Of a stretch of 64,000 nucleotides of DNA, positions 1-11,848 are shown piece by piece. Below the pieces are notes generated by a model. That model saw nothing but the letters and a program-made list of their open reading frames with translations, was not told the origin of the DNA and did no database searches. Made by a program: the position numbers and the translations under genes. This DNA comes from Adiantum capillus-veneris (Eukaryota; Streptophyta; Polypodiopsida; Polypodiales; Pteridaceae), in the NCBI GenBank assembly GCA_014529385.2, contig CM043942.1, positions 8,680,001 through 8,744,000 of the forward strand, given 5' to 3'. Every line of letters starts with the position of its first letter. Within the stretch, counting starts at the first letter, position 1.

Positions 1-97
1 CATGTCTTCGTTTGTAGGCTTGGATGCCTCTACTTGGTCTATGTCCAACATAATTGCTTGCACTTTTTCCTACTCCTCACACATATCCATCACATCT

Positions 98-760
98 TTA
101 CCAACACGCATACCTCAAATTGGAAGAATCTGTCTCCCAAGTTGTATCCGCACCTAGAGAACTATTATAGCTTGCCTCATTCTCTTCTTTTGTCTCTAGA
201 TCAAAAATTTTCTCCATCTCTATTGCTTCAATTTCATTTGCAAACCTCACTTTTTGATCTCGAACACAAACCAAAGGAGCTTGACTAACCATACCTGAGA
301 CTAATGATACATCCTCTTTCTCATTTGGAATCTTTGGCACTTCTTCCATAGATGGAATCTCTCGAACCGGCATTTTGGGCATAGGAACAACTCTATCTCT
401 CTGCAACCAAAGAACCCTTGGCTCCTCCCGCACCGGTAGACTTTCTTGTATTGGCTTCATCTTTCCTTTCACCACTTCAATTGGTCTTGGCACCACACCG
501 GAATTGACAAACCCTGGTGCATTTGACATTTCTTCTAAAGTTTTTTGGTCCAGCCTCTTGCATAAACCACCACTTCCGCATATGTCACAGGTCCATCCAC
601 TTAGACTTTATTGCAAATATCCTCATGTAGGCAATCCTTAAACTTACCCAACTTTTAAAAAGCGGCATTTTCCGCAGTAATTACCTAGCCACATTTCCAC
701 GTCTTCAACCCCAGGGAAATTGGAAAACCCGACCACATCTTCTCAGTAGCACCTGCTCTT
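98..760 (-). pseudogene. Gag-like remnant of an LTR retrotransposon
   Basis: The open part is 143 codons (529 to 98). It is proline- and glutamate-rich with no domain I recognise. Just upstream on the same strand, other frames read short Gag-like stretches such as FKDCLHEDICNKV and GPVTYAEVVVYARGW followed by KKL. This resembles the C-terminal part of plant retrotransposon Gag, where a helix with T-x-x-x-A repeats precedes a variable tail. The frame is broken by stops, so this is probably a decayed capsid gene. No LTR or polymerase domain was found next to it. The Gag assignment is inference from local resemblance only. Confidence 0.4.
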
Positions 761-1079
761 AAAACCTCGCTTATCCAACATCACCAAACACCTACTTTCA
801 CCTTCAACCTGGAGCAATCAGATTGATCCTCAAGGGCACTAGAAGATGGAGAGGGGGAATGGGAACACACCCAAAAACACACCAAAAATGCCTCTCTATA
901 ACCCAGGGTACTCACAGGTACTTCTTTCAGAAACACCTTCAAAAACAACACACTTTCACAAGAAAAACCACGTTTGTACACATTCCGATGCACACACGCT
1001 GTGCAAGATCACCACTCAATGCACACCCTGGTATAGTCCGTTCTAGAACTTCCATAGCACACAACACCTCTCTCTCAAC

Positions 1080-1183
<104 letters not shown>

Positions 1184-1458
1184 TGGTCCAAGAGGCACCC
1201 ACACGCACTCAACCGGCGCCACACACTCAAGAGACAAGCAGAGAAGAAAGGGGGGGAAGGGGGAAGACGGCACCACAAAACCGGTAATGATGGCTTGACC
1301 TCATTCAAAAACATCTCATACAACTTCTATGGGCCACACCATGGCCTTCTCCTCCACAAACAGGGGAAAAACCTCCCTCTCTTTGCTCCCAAGCAACCCA
1401 CCGTTGCCTATCCAAAAAGTCCCTACAAATGATTTAAAAAAAAGGGCCGCTTATTTGT

Positions 1459-1494
<36 letters not shown>
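1459..1494. repeat. Homopolymer G tract, 36 bases
   Basis: An uninterrupted run of 36 G on the plus strand, flanked by AT-rich sequence. A pure G tract of this length can form G-quadruplexes and is also hard to sequence, so its true length is uncertain. Confidence 0.95.
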
Positions 1495-1495
<1 letters not shown>

Positions 1496-3904
1496 TTTTA
1501 TATTTTTAGCAACCTTCATCTCCACCAGACAAGTGTCCAAACTCAATTTTGCATGACTTCATGGGAAGCTAGCATTCATCCTTATCCTGCACCTCTTGGC
1601 ACATGGAAAGGCGCTCTACTTTTAACAATAGTGCCCGGTGCCATCGGGGAGGAAGGGACCCTTATCCTCAATTAAAGGGTAGGCCTTTGAGGACCTCGTC
1701 TAAGCCACCCCCCTACAAGCTCGGCCAAATCAATGTCACCATCGTCAGTCATCGCCGCCAACCAACTGACACAGCACCAGGGCCACCAACGGACGATAGC
1801 ACAGTTCCAACGCCACCGACCACAAGGGGGGAGGGGAGAGCTCCATGTAAGCTCCGCTCTCTCTCCTTTTGGTTGATAATGAGGGTATTTTGCCCCACTA
1901 TAAATAGTCCTATTTCCTTCAAACCCATTGCGCATGTGGGATTACCACATTGCCATGTGGTAGCTCATGGGGAGTTGCCCACCAAGAACTTCAAAAACAA
2001 CTCAAAAAAACCCTTTTTTTTGTTCCCCTTTGAGCTTGCTCCATTTATTGTTCCCTTGCAAGATGAATCTAATGTAAAAACCACCCAATAGCTCGGGCTC
2101 CTCACTTAAATTCCCAACACATGCTCTTTTCACCCTCAAAAGGAGATTCACAAAATGGAAAAAATCGTCAGATCTCGCATCGTCTCTGCTACCCACCGCT
2201 TTCAGCTGGGCATTTCTCCGTCCTCATACTCCCGATTGAGGAGCCGTCACTCTCGACTGGTTTGCAATGTCATACAACCTTAGCAAACCGTGGAAAGCTC
2301 AAAAAAAACCTTTGATGGCACACTTTTTGATGTGACCAAAATGACACAGAACTAGCTCTCGGCAAAACTTTAATTGTTCATATCTTGGCCGTTTGGACTC
2401 CGATTACCAATCCAAAAATATCGACGCACTCCATAAATCAAGCACTTTAGATCTAGCACCATGACATACACTTCAAAGCCTTATCGCACTTGTCCACCCC
2501 AATGAAGATCTAACCACCTTCACCTTCACACTGCAATATTTTGCACCATGTAGCTTCAATCGAGGAGCCATCTGCACGATCTTAGAGAACACTTCAAGGA
2601 CCACATCATGAAACATAATTCTAGCACCTGGGATCCTCTAATCAGCCACCTTTGACAGGCCTATTGCGGAGCACCTTGGCCTAAGTAGCCTCATAAAGCA
2701 TACACATTTGCAACCACCTGCTTGCCCTTGACCTTCGTACCTACTCTACCACTTTGGTATGCACTAGTAGACACCCATAGCACTACCTTTCGCTCTTCAC
2801 ACATCATTGACCAAATTTAGCTACACCAACGTCACCAAAACATCAAATTAAGACTTTTACAACATAGACATGATTCTTCACCAAACTGACAGCAATGAAT
2901 ATACTCAAGAGATAGAGCGGCATAAGAGAAACACAATACACTTGACGGACTGATTTGGGTTACAAATTGCAATATATGTGGATTACAAAATAGCTCACTC
3001 TCTTCACTGCTTGACTTCATTGTGTTTTACTAGTAATTGGCTTGTATACCTAGGGATTTTCAAAAGTTATCTCCAAGCGGAGTTCCCATGGGCAATATAT
3101 GTTTATATGAACATTATGTGAGACAAATTTAATTACATTGTAATCTGGTGAGCTCCATCTATATATAGAATCCTTGTAATTAGAATATAATTATATGTAG
3201 ACTTTAGCAAAAAGTTGACTAGAAGGGGTATCCATATTCGGCATCTACAAACAAACTCACACATAGCTTGGCGATGATGATGAAAGGAAAGGCTGGAGAA
3301 AGATCAAGATGATAAAAACCATAGCTCTTTAAAAGGGCATCAATTACAAGGACTTGAGATGTTCAATGATCACGGATCATGGCTGCTTTGTAGAGCTTGC
3401 AGGCTTCGTGATTGAAAGTTAGGAGAATACATGATCGACATGATAATGGAGATCATGGTCAACATAAGAGAAGGTATGAAAGACAAACAGACCATGACAG
3501 GGAAGATACGTAGCCACACAAATGGCACAAACTTCGTGATCAAAAGCTACAACAGCATATGATCGAGATGATGATGGAGATAGTGATCAACAAGAGAGAA
3601 ACTATGAAAGATGAAGAGACCATCATCGATGTTTTCTCTAGCTTCATTAACTACAACCCCAACAACGATGTTGTGCTAAATGGTCACCCAACCCGTTCTA
3701 ATCTTATTGTAGGATTAGTGAGAATCGTACATTAATTATCAATACATCATATGTAGTAGACCCCACTAAGGCATGGAGGCAACAAGGATATGTCAAGTCC
3801 CTAGAGAACAACATATGCAAGCTACAATTAAATAAACTCACTCATGTCCCCAAATCACTAAACTCTAGTCTATGACCCCAAGTAATTGTCCCCTTTTGAC
3901 ACAC
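1495..3904. other. No recognisable feature
   Basis: About 2.4 kb with only short open frames on both strands and no domain, splice-supported exon, LTR pair or tandem repeat that I could recognise. Confidence 0.6.
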
Positions 3905-4535
3905 CATTGAAGCATATACGTGAAGACTCTTTTTGGGAAAAATGGGGCGATCGCTTCCTAAGGATGATTTTGTGTAGGCTAGTTGCAAATTGTATCTTGT
4001 CCATAGTGATGTTTAGGTTCAATGCATACACCATCTTTTGAGAATAATTTGGAGTTTGTGACTTTTATGGATTATTAATTAAGGCATGCATGAGTATATC
4101 TGCTTCAGGCAAAGTCCAATATTTCTTTTATGCTTCAAGAAATTTTTGCTTATGGTTGAGAATGTATTGGGTTGTATTATGGTCACCCTCCATTTTGATC
4201 AAGGAGAGGAGTACATGTCTAAAGATTCTAGTGCATTTCTAGCTAGTTGTTAAATAAAACACCAATTTTTAGTGCTATATACCCCTCAGAAAAATGGTGT
4301 TGTTGAGAGAAAAGACACATAGGGATGGCATGATATACGGTTCAAAACAAAGCTTTGCCACATGTATTTTGGCTTGAGACTATCATGTGTGTTGCCTTTA
4401 TGCTAAATGATTGTTGCCAAAAAGCATTGCAGTCTATCACTCCACATAAAGCTTGATGTGGCAAAAAGCTATTTATTTGGCACTTGCTTGCCATTGGACA
4501 AGCAAGCAACAACGCAAGAAATTGGATGATTTACA
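3905..4535 (+). pseudogene. Old copia-A integrase fragment
   Basis: The stretch aligns by eye with the integrase region of the copia-A element at about 26.65-27.32 kb. Shared landmarks in order are a CATAGTGATGTTT block (the HSD region), GACTTTTATGGATTATTA (the DDYS region), CACCCTCCATTTTGATCAAG (the RSDQG region) and AATGGTGTTGTTGAGAG (the QNGVAER region). Many substitutions, indels and stop codons separate the two, so this copy is much older than the one at 25 kb. No LTR is attached. Confidence 0.75.
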
Positions 4536-4687
4536 TGTCTATATCTAATGCTAATTAGTTGTCTTAATCAATTTTTTTTCTTCTTTATTCATAAGCATTT
4601 TTTATAAAATATTAAGTTTTTTTTTGTATATTGAATGCTCATAGTTGTGCCTATGTGATAGGTTCCAGATTATGATGTTGAAACAAT

Positions 4688-5310
4688 ATGCATCTACCTT
4701 CTCATGGCATTTCACGTATGTCAATTGAGTGCATGAAACTCCTTTGTAGGAGTAATCCAAGAAGTTATGATAAGGTAAAGAGACTATGTGATTTGCATTT
4801 TGACAACAAGAACCATGTCTTCGATGACGATGATGGCATGGATGATTTTATTCATGATTGGTTCGAATAAAGTGGCACGTATGATAAAGAAAGTTTTCTT
4901 AGAGAGCGGAAACATTCGAGAAAAACTAGAAAGGCTCAAATTTGTCAAGGTTAAGTGCAAGTTTGTTTATTCTAGACCTCCAAATGTGTTATGCTTGGAA
5001 GAAGGGTCATTCTCCTTCCAAATGCTATTCAAAGGATCAAAGCAACGGCAGTGGTAGAATTAGCACCAAAGAAAAGCAACCAATGAGAGGAGCGGCACAT
5101 GTGGGAAAAAGAACAAGAAGGCAAAAACAATCTTGTTCATGGCAAAGAAAACTATGGCGTTTATGTGGAAGATATTTTAAGAAGACTTATTTATACCTTC
5201 TTTATTCAAGGGGAGACTTGTCATCCTTTAGGGTATTGTCAAATTGTCATCATGTGTAGATATTAAGTTATGTCTTCAATGTATTAGTCTAGTCCAGCCC
5301 CAAGGGGAGG
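4688..5310 (+). pseudogene. Unclassified element-like remnant with a zinc-knuckle-like motif
   Basis: Two short frames overlap here. One frame (4942-5259) reads CYAWKKGHSPSKCYSK, which resembles a CCHC zinc knuckle with the second Cys replaced by Trp and one residue missing. About 60 bp downstream of that frame a purine run (AAGGGGAGGG, about 5302) is followed by TTGTAAGG, the layout of a polypurine tract and LTR start. No matching second LTR was found. This could be the 3' part of a decayed non-autonomous retroelement, or chance. Confidence 0.2.
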
Positions 5311-5311
5311 G

Positions 5312-6799
5312 TTGTAAGGTTTGTGGGCTTTGTTTTAGAGTCACCATGAATCATATGGACCTAGTCTATTGGGCACTTTAGGTCGCATATGGCACGTGTA
5401 GCATTGCCAAAATGCATGTATTCACTTTGTATGTACACATGTCCATGCATATACACACTATTATGTATGTACCAAAAGTTGTTTATCATCATTGCCTATC
5501 CCCTACGTTGAGCTTTATGCTCACTTGCATCAAATAGTGTCATAAAGCCTCATAAGTGACACCAAAGTTCCTCCTGGATCATATGGAAGCTCATCAACTT
5601 GCATAGCACCAACCAAGCATGCCATTCACATCACAGGGGAAAGCATCTATTTTTTTGTCACAGTACCATGCCCACATGGATCCAAGCATAATATGAATCT
5701 TCTCAAGAGCTTTTGGAGCCCCAAAAACTAGCACCAAAAAATGAGAGAAGGAGATTAAAGAGGCAACTATAGAAAAGATTAGTCTCTTTGAATAGCCACT
5801 TGACCATTGAGAGAAATAGTCCAAATAGTGTGAGACTTTGAAGATGGGTTGAGAGGAATTCCACCTATCAATGAGGATTGGCTAGCACAATTGTGGGAAA
5901 GGGTAATCCATTGACCACTTGAGCTACATGCACAACTATTCGACAAGATCGAATAGGATGGTTTTCCAGGGGATTCACCATGGAAAACTTACCGCACCAC
6001 GTAAGTGCAGGGGAGGGGGTTTTTTTACAAGTTACATAAGCATATAAGTTAGGGGACAGACGCTTAATAATTTATCTCCCAAGCTTAAAAATAAGGGAAG
6101 GTGTATCATAGTTCATTTGTTGAGGGATGAAAGCTATAAAGAGCTTGTATATATGCAAATTTACACGGAGAACCTAACACAACTTTATAACCATGTTTTT
6201 TGAGTAATTTAGATGGGTCCAAGTTGGACAAGTAGCTAAAGTACAGACTGAATGGGCACATAGTTTGAAAGTCAAACTAAGACACATTGAAGGTACATCT
6301 AGTTATCAACACAAGTGGTTCCTTTGTACATTGCCAATCACTATGCTATATGCTCTTTGATTAGTTTTACTCAGTTAGATAATGTGAGACGTACATTTTA
6401 TATGTAAGATAGGGATATGATAGTTTTCTACATTGATTATCGTATAAGTGTAGAAAGGGGGTCATATTCTTTAATATGAGTCATATACAGGGGTTTTATC
6501 AAAGTTGTCCGCTCGCAGGTGGCGTCCCATTTTGTAAATAGAGTGAATCCCCCAGGGATGGTTTCTCAAGTGAATTGCATAAACTCTTGGGTGAGTTTCA
6601 TGAGGAATAGACAAACCCACCCTCCAAGCATCTTCTTTAAGATGGCATCTACAATCACAATATAGGTTGTGAAATGTATTTTCGTTGGCTAAAGCGATGT
6701 TACAAACCATATCATTTTCAAACCATGTCTACCTTGATTAGTCAAGATGTTTTATGAAAAATGCAATTTAACCTTTGTTAGCATGTACCAAGGATATGG
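5312..6799. other. No recognisable feature
   Basis: No coding domain, RNA gene or clear repeat recognised. Short minus-strand frames at 5594-5824 and 6471-6710 have no recognisable content. Confidence 0.5.
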
Positions 6800-6995
6800 A
6801 AGTGAGCTCATAAAAGGTATATAATACATTGTTGCCTTTGTTTACTAGTGGACATACAAAACGAAAATCTTGATAAGGCACTTATATGGCCTATGCAGGT
6901 TACAAATGACATTATGGATCAGCCAATTACTAATGCAGATGTACTAGATGTAATTCATGAGGATAGGTTTGAAAATGAGTAGGCTATAGTCTCCT
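6800..6995 (+). pseudogene. Old copia-A fragment (linker between integrase and reverse transcriptase)
   Basis: The sequence around GATCAGCCAATTACTAATGC and the TTTGAAAATGAGTAGGCTAT block matches copia-A at about 27.48-27.66 kb, where GATCAGCCTATCACTGATGC and TTGAGAATGAGTAGGCTA occur in the same order. It is a short decayed piece without its neighbouring domains. Confidence 0.65.
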
Positions 6996-6999
6996 CTTC

Positions 7000-8378
7000 T
7001 ACATGGATACAACAACTAGATGACCAAGGGTTTCACACGGAGTCGCCTACTCAAGGCCCCAACTTAACTGCCAAAGACCTCCATACGCCACCACCATTTT
7101 CTCTGCAAGCTTCATGGTAATTTTGTCATTCCCAAAAAAAATTGCTTGGGCAATATGTTTTTGGTATCCTTGTTTAGTGGTGCTAAGAGTATGTAGAGTC
7201 CTTAACCCTTTCTGATTAGTGTTGTCAAATACCACCTCCATGTGCAGGTTAACCTGCTTGCCTAATGAGATGCTTCGCCATAATGCTTGCCTGCACATGT
7301 TTGCCAAAATTTATTACACCTCAAAACCTTAGGTTGATTGAAGTATCAATGAGAAGGCATTTTTGTGTGACGACGGCTAGCACGACATAGTAAAGTGTAC
7401 GGAGAGTGGTTGAGGATAAATTTGATCCTCATAGATGAGGCACGACCACCTTTCCATCAGTAATACATTGGGCAGCTCCACATGGCACAGGAGCTTTTCC
7501 CACGTAGGAGCTTTCTATCTAGTTTCCTCTCTTCGCGCGTGCTAAAAGCGAAAATGTCACATCCGAAATAGAAACACAAACCACACACTCACCATCTCAA
7601 AACCTCAGAAGAGTCAAATTCAAAAAATCAAGCACAAAAACCCCTTGCAATGATTTGCGACATAGATCGAGAGAATCTGTTACTCAAGGTCACAACGCTG
7701 GAAAACTTAAACCTACTCTTCAAGGCAAAGAAGAGATTGATTTGAAATCACCCATCCTCCTCCCTTGGAGGTAATTACTCCTAGCTAGCTAGTTCGATCC
7801 TTGTAAAAGAGACATCTCCATCCCACAAACAGCACCCCATGGTCTCTTAATTGCCCGTTGAAACACAATGTTGTTATCAACTTTTGTCTACGAAACATTT
7901 TGACCTATCCCTCCACTACAAGCTTCACAAAACATTGGTAAATAACTCAATTTCACAAACATGGTCATAAAAACATCACATCTGCACATTTCGCAACACT
8001 GAAAAAACATGAATAGAGACATACAAAAGTTATCAATGGCCGCATTGGTTCCCAAAATCCTTCGATTCATGGATATCCATTCATTAACTGCTCCTGTGTA
8101 TGATATATTTGCAGCTCCTAAATTTACTCTAACTAATCATATCCCCCTTCCAATCTTCGCAGAGCAGCTTTAATGACGAGGAATTACTTCACCAGCTCCA
8201 AATAGGGGATGTTTCCTTGGTCCTCAGTAGTATCCAATGCGAGTCTGCTAATCACAAAGACCAAAAAAAAAAAAGGATCAATGATTGCCAAAACACCAGT
8301 CTTTAAAACATGACACCAGATCCACAAGTGAGCACCCAAAGCAAAGCACTAGACAGAGGTGCGCATAGAAGAAAAGGG
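7000..8378. other. No recognisable feature
   Basis: Only short frames without recognisable domains on either strand (for example 7047-7307 minus and 7888-8070 minus). Confidence 0.5.
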
Positions 8379-8424
8379 GTGTGTGTGTGTGTGTGGGTCA
8401 TTAAAAAGCTACATACAACCTTTG

Positions 8425-8518
<94 letters not shown>

Positions 8519-8521
8519 GTA
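8379..8521. repeat. Microsatellites (GT)n, (AT)38 and (GTAT)n
   Basis: A short GT run (8379-8395) is followed by about 38 perfect AT units (8431-8506) that degrade into GTAT units (8507-8521). Long AT runs of this kind can extrude as cruciforms. Confidence 0.97.
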
Positions 8522-8833
8522 TTATACAAATCCCCATGCAAAAGGTGACTTCCCTGACACATGCGAGCACTTTCTCAAACCTGGCGAGAATCTGCAGGAC
8601 GCTGAATTTTCTGTTTTTCGCCCCGAAAATGCACCAGAACACCCGTACAACGATATCATCACTTCCCCAGAGCTCATCAGGGTATTAGGGATCAATTAGG
8701 GTCAAAACCCTAAACCTGCAAAAATACACAGCAGGCTGTATTTTACTGTTTTGGGCTCCGTTTCGCGTGCCGGTCATATCTGTAGCAAGCCCTCGTACTC
8801 CCGCACCTATAGGGCTACTTGCTGTTTGAATCG

Positions 8834-8861
8834 GACGAGATTTCTCGCGTGAAATCTCGTC
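8834..8861. repeat. Perfect 11-bp inverted repeat with 6-base loop
   Basis: GACGAGATTTC, a six-base TCGCGT spacer, then GAAATCTCGTC. The arms are exactly complementary. No flanking gene was recognised. It could be a transposon subterminal hairpin or an RNA hairpin of an element nearby. Confidence 0.85.
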
Positions 8862-9429
8862 AAATTCACATGTACTTGCGGGGGATTAGCAGCTAATCAA
8901 GTACCTAGACAAGAGGCTCTTGCCTCAGCACACGCGCATGAACCCACACAATTGTACATACAAATGGAAATCCCTTGACCTGGGCATTATGATTCTGAAC
9001 TCAAAGGGGGAGAGAGGTACGCGAGAGCGGAATCATCGCGCTACATAAGACAAGGGAGAAGGCAAGCTTTCCATTAAAGCTGTGAAACCTGCACCCACTA
9101 CTCACCCACACACTGTAAAGCACTTAATGAAGAAGAGGCAGCCATAGTTACCAGGAACGGGAAATCGGAACGGGAAACGAGGAACGGCAACATGCATGAA
9201 ATGCCATTCCCTATTTTGGATACTCGCGTTTGAAACACGGAACGGGGATCCGAAAAGGGAAATTGAGATGGAAACAGGGAACGGGGACCTGAAAAATGGC
9301 CAATCCCTGTTACTATGGAGGCAGCCCCAAATCAGCCTTCTCTCTCAAAATTGGGCGCCCCAAGCTGAGTTGGCTTGCAGATGGCCTCTGGTACCGCCAT
9401 GTGTCCAGTTAACCTCTTTTGGTTTAAAT

Positions 9430-9713
9430 CCCTAGTATCCACCGACTTGTAAAGTGTAGCGAGGAGCCTAAATGACTTTGAACTGAGCCTAGACACCCTT
9501 TTACTGCTCAGATTTCAGTGCCGACAGGCCCGACCATCTCGTGGCGACCTGCCCTTCCGGACTGCGGGTGAAACTCTCGGTCGTCGGCCATTTCGCACTG
9601 GCCACACAATGTCCGATCATTTGTGACTTCAAAAAGAGGGTCCCAAAAATTAAAGAAAAATCAAGAGAAAGAAACCAACAACTAAGGTTAGTGGTTGCCA
9701 CAGCCTCGTGACA
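9430..9713 (-). repeat. Putative 3' LTR of gypsy-A (far boundary unknown)
   Basis: Read on the minus strand, a purine run AAGAGGGGGGTA (9725 to 9714) is immediately followed by TGTCACGAGG at 9713. This is the usual arrangement of a polypurine tract and a TG LTR start. No second copy is in the window, so the LTR end is not defined and its extent here is a guess. Confidence 0.5.
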
Positions 9714-9725
9714 TACCCCCCTCTT
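9714..9725 (-). promoter_or_regulatory. Polypurine tract of gypsy-A
   Basis: AAGAGGGGGGTA on the minus strand, about 200 bp downstream of the pol stop and directly before the presumed LTR start. In LTR retroelements this tract primes plus-strand DNA synthesis. Confidence 0.55.
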
Positions 9726-9931
9726 GAAATCGCAAGCGTTCTCGATTGCACGCCCAATATACATGCCATAGATTATTTAGTGTGACTAGCACCCTTTTAT
9801 CATCGCACGTATCCGTAAGAAAGGTCATGACACAGATACAAATGACTTAATGAGACCTTCATACTTTTGTCATTTCATCTACAATAGAAGTGAGCATAAT
9901 ATCTTTAGCATTTGTAGAACAGTGTCCACTT

Positions 9932-10406
9932 CTATTGCACTGAATCTGTAAATACATTTGATGTGCTAGATCCATCATTACCCCTCTTTCGAACACGTTG
10001 GGTTGGGGCATTCGTAGGTTGTAACCCAAAGGCCTCAAGGTAAAGCTGCAATACATTTGGTGACTCCAAAAGTTCATACTCTTCCATCCATAGGTAGATA
10101 GTTCTTGAACTTCACTAAATACCGTCATGCAACGTTTCCCTTAACTTTTCTTTCCTTATGTGCCAAAACCTGCTCAGGTACCAAGATCTCATCAAGTTCC
10201 TCAACTTCTGGTTGATCCTCATCTGGCATATCTTCTGGCCCATCTCCCATGCAGGGTCTTAGAAGACTCACGTGAAACGCCTTATGAATCTTCCAAGTAT
10301 CAAGCAATTTCAGCCTATACGCAACATCGTTGATCTTCTCAAGTACTTGAAAAGGCCCATAGTAACGCATGTTGCGCTTCGGAAACAACCTTTCCTTGCC
10401 CTTCAT
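9932..10406 (-). pseudogene. gypsy-A integrase C-terminus with chromodomain-like tail
   Basis: The first part (10406 to 10125) reads RYYGPFQVLEKINDVAYRLKL and IHKAFHVSLL, the conserved C-terminal integrase motif, and then a VPEQVLAHKERKVKGN stretch typical of the start of a chromodomain-like region. A TGA stop at about 10125 interrupts it where the family usually has Arg (CGA). A frameshift follows near 10075, after which ESPNVLQLYLEAFGLQPT reads in another frame, and a terminal stop lies at 9932-9934. Chromodomain-like tails of Ty3/gypsy integrases are thought to guide integration to particular chromatin. Confidence 0.8.
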
Positions 10407-10411
10407 CTTCT

Positions 10412-10681
10412 TTAACCTTGCCTTTCAAACCGTAAAAGTACCCAATTACCAAGTGAAAACAACAATTCACGACGGTGACGAGTAGTAACAGTTTTCTGCT
10501 TTGCTGGAGTCTTCTCCAAGGCAAGCTTGATCTTCTTATACATTTCATCCATATTCTCAACATAACGATCTGCTTCGCAAATTGTCCTTTCCGTGCAAAA
10601 TGGGAGGAACCTTTTTGCCACCCTCAACAATCTCAAAAGGGGCCTTGCCTGTTGACGAATGCACCGTATTGTTGTACGCAA
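10412..10681 (-). pseudogene. gypsy-A integrase C-terminal region, frameshifted
   Basis: The second half reads ADRYVENMDEMYKKIKLALE and a GNWVLLRFER stretch. This matches the region between the integrase catalytic core and its C-terminal domain, where a long helix precedes the GD-x-V-x-L motif. The first half of this frame is out of register with integrase, so a frameshift lies near 10570. Confidence 0.7.
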
Positions 10682-10700
10682 CCTTAAGCATGGGTAGATA

Positions 10701-10943
10701 TTATTCCCACCTGCCCTTATTGTCTAACACGTAACATTTCCGCAGATCTAAGACATTAGAATTAGCTTCTTCTGAATGCCCATTAGTTTGTGGATGAAAT
10801 GAGGATGAAAACTTGAGCGTGGTGCCCATGTTTTCAAACAAGCCTCTCCAAAACAAGCTCGTCATACGAGGATCACGATCACTGACAATAGATTGTGGCA
10901 TACCATGGTACTTGAAAACATTGTACATAAACAAGTATGCCAT
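10701..10943 (-). pseudogene. gypsy-A integrase catalytic core, part
   Basis: Contains FKYHGMPQSIVSDRDPRMTS with the second catalytic Asp (SDRD) and FHPQTNGHSEEAN with the catalytic Glu of the D,D-35-E triad. This is a typical Ty3/gypsy integrase core. It joins in the same frame to the upstream piece at 10944-11435, separated by one stop codon. Confidence 0.88.
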
Positions 10944-11435
10944 CTAGTCAGATTTTATCTTCTTCGTGACAAGAATAAAATGGGCTTGCTTGTTGATTCT
11001 GCAAATAATGGTCCATATATCATCATTCCCTGTCAGCGTTCTTGTAAGATCAAAGATAAAATCCATGGCAATGCTTTCCCATGGCTTATCTAGAATAGGC
11101 AATGGCTGTAACAACCTTGGTGCCTTTTGCCTGTCAAATTTGACCTTGTTGCAAATCAGGCATGCTTGCACAAAGGCATCCACAGCTCTCCTCAAAGTAG
11201 GCCAATAAAAGAATGTCACAACCGCTTTCACAATCACATCTATTCCATGATGCCCTACATACGGTGGGACATGGATTTCTACCATAACTTTATGTCGCAA
11301 TGGCCTAGTGACACATAATCTACCATGCATCATCATAAAATCATCCTTGAGGAGGTAGTGCTCGTGGCATTGCCCATCTTGTAACTCTTCAAAGATCCTT
11401 AAAAAATCTTCATTAGTAGCATATTGTTCCTTCAT
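10944..11435 (-). pseudogene. gypsy-A integrase N-terminal zinc finger and start of the core
   Basis: Reads an HHCC-type zinc-binding region (VPPYVGHHGIDV followed by CLICNKVK) with the FYWPTLRR motif between. Next comes PWESIAMDFIFDL, which holds the first catalytic Asp of integrase. In this element class integrase inserts the double-stranded DNA copy into the genome. A stop separates it from the next core segment. Confidence 0.9.
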
Positions 11436-11439
11436 GTCA

Positions 11440-11845
11440 TCAAGCTGATGATGATAAGGAATTGACAGCTAAAATTTGTGGCTTTCTTGATAACGCATCA
11501 ACCACAACATTCTTCTTGCCTTCCACATGCAGAATCTGAGAGTGCAACATAGAGAAAATGTTTGCCCATCGCATGTGCTTTTCAGATAACTTTGATTGTG
11601 TCAAGAGGTATCGCAAGGTCTGATGATCTACCTGGACAACAAAATCAGCACCTAACAGATAGTGCTTCCAACTAGAAAGCGCATGAATCATGGCCAGTAG
11701 CTCTTTCTCATAGAGTTTCATAGTCTTTTCTAGCCCTTGCAACATTCTGCTCTCGTAAGCTACTACCCGACCATCTTGCATTAACGCTGTCCCAACACTA
11801 TTGCCACAACCATCACACTCCACCACAAATGACTTCCTGAGATCT
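11440..11845 (-). pseudogene. gypsy-A RNase H domain, 5'-truncated
   Basis: Starts within an RNase H domain of reverse transcriptase: SFVVECDGCG, ALMQDGRVVAYESR, LYEKELLAMIHALSSWKHYL, FVVQVDHQTLRYLL and VVVDALSRKP are the family's ordered motifs. The domain degrades the RNA strand of the RNA-DNA hybrid. Upstream coding stops at about 11845, exactly where an unrelated block begins, so reverse transcriptase is missing. It is in a different frame from the integrase that follows. Confidence 0.9.
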
Positions 11846-11848
11846 AGT

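Larger units (their letters stand above)
9430..11848 (-). mobile_element. gypsy-A: 5'-truncated Ty3/gypsy LTR retrotransposon
   Basis: On the minus strand the order is RNase H, integrase zinc finger, integrase core, integrase C-terminus, chromodomain-like tail, polypurine tract and putative 3' LTR. Integrase after RNase H is the Ty3/gypsy order. Gag, protease and reverse transcriptase are missing: coding ends abruptly at about 11845 against an unrelated LTR-like block. Several frameshifts and stops make it inactive. The low-coordinate end of the 3' LTR could not be fixed, so 9430 is approximate. Confidence 0.85.

Noticed and set aside
8660-8714. Interstitial telomere repeat
   Set aside because: Only two or three TTAGGG/CCCTAA-like units, not the plant TTTAGGG tandem array.
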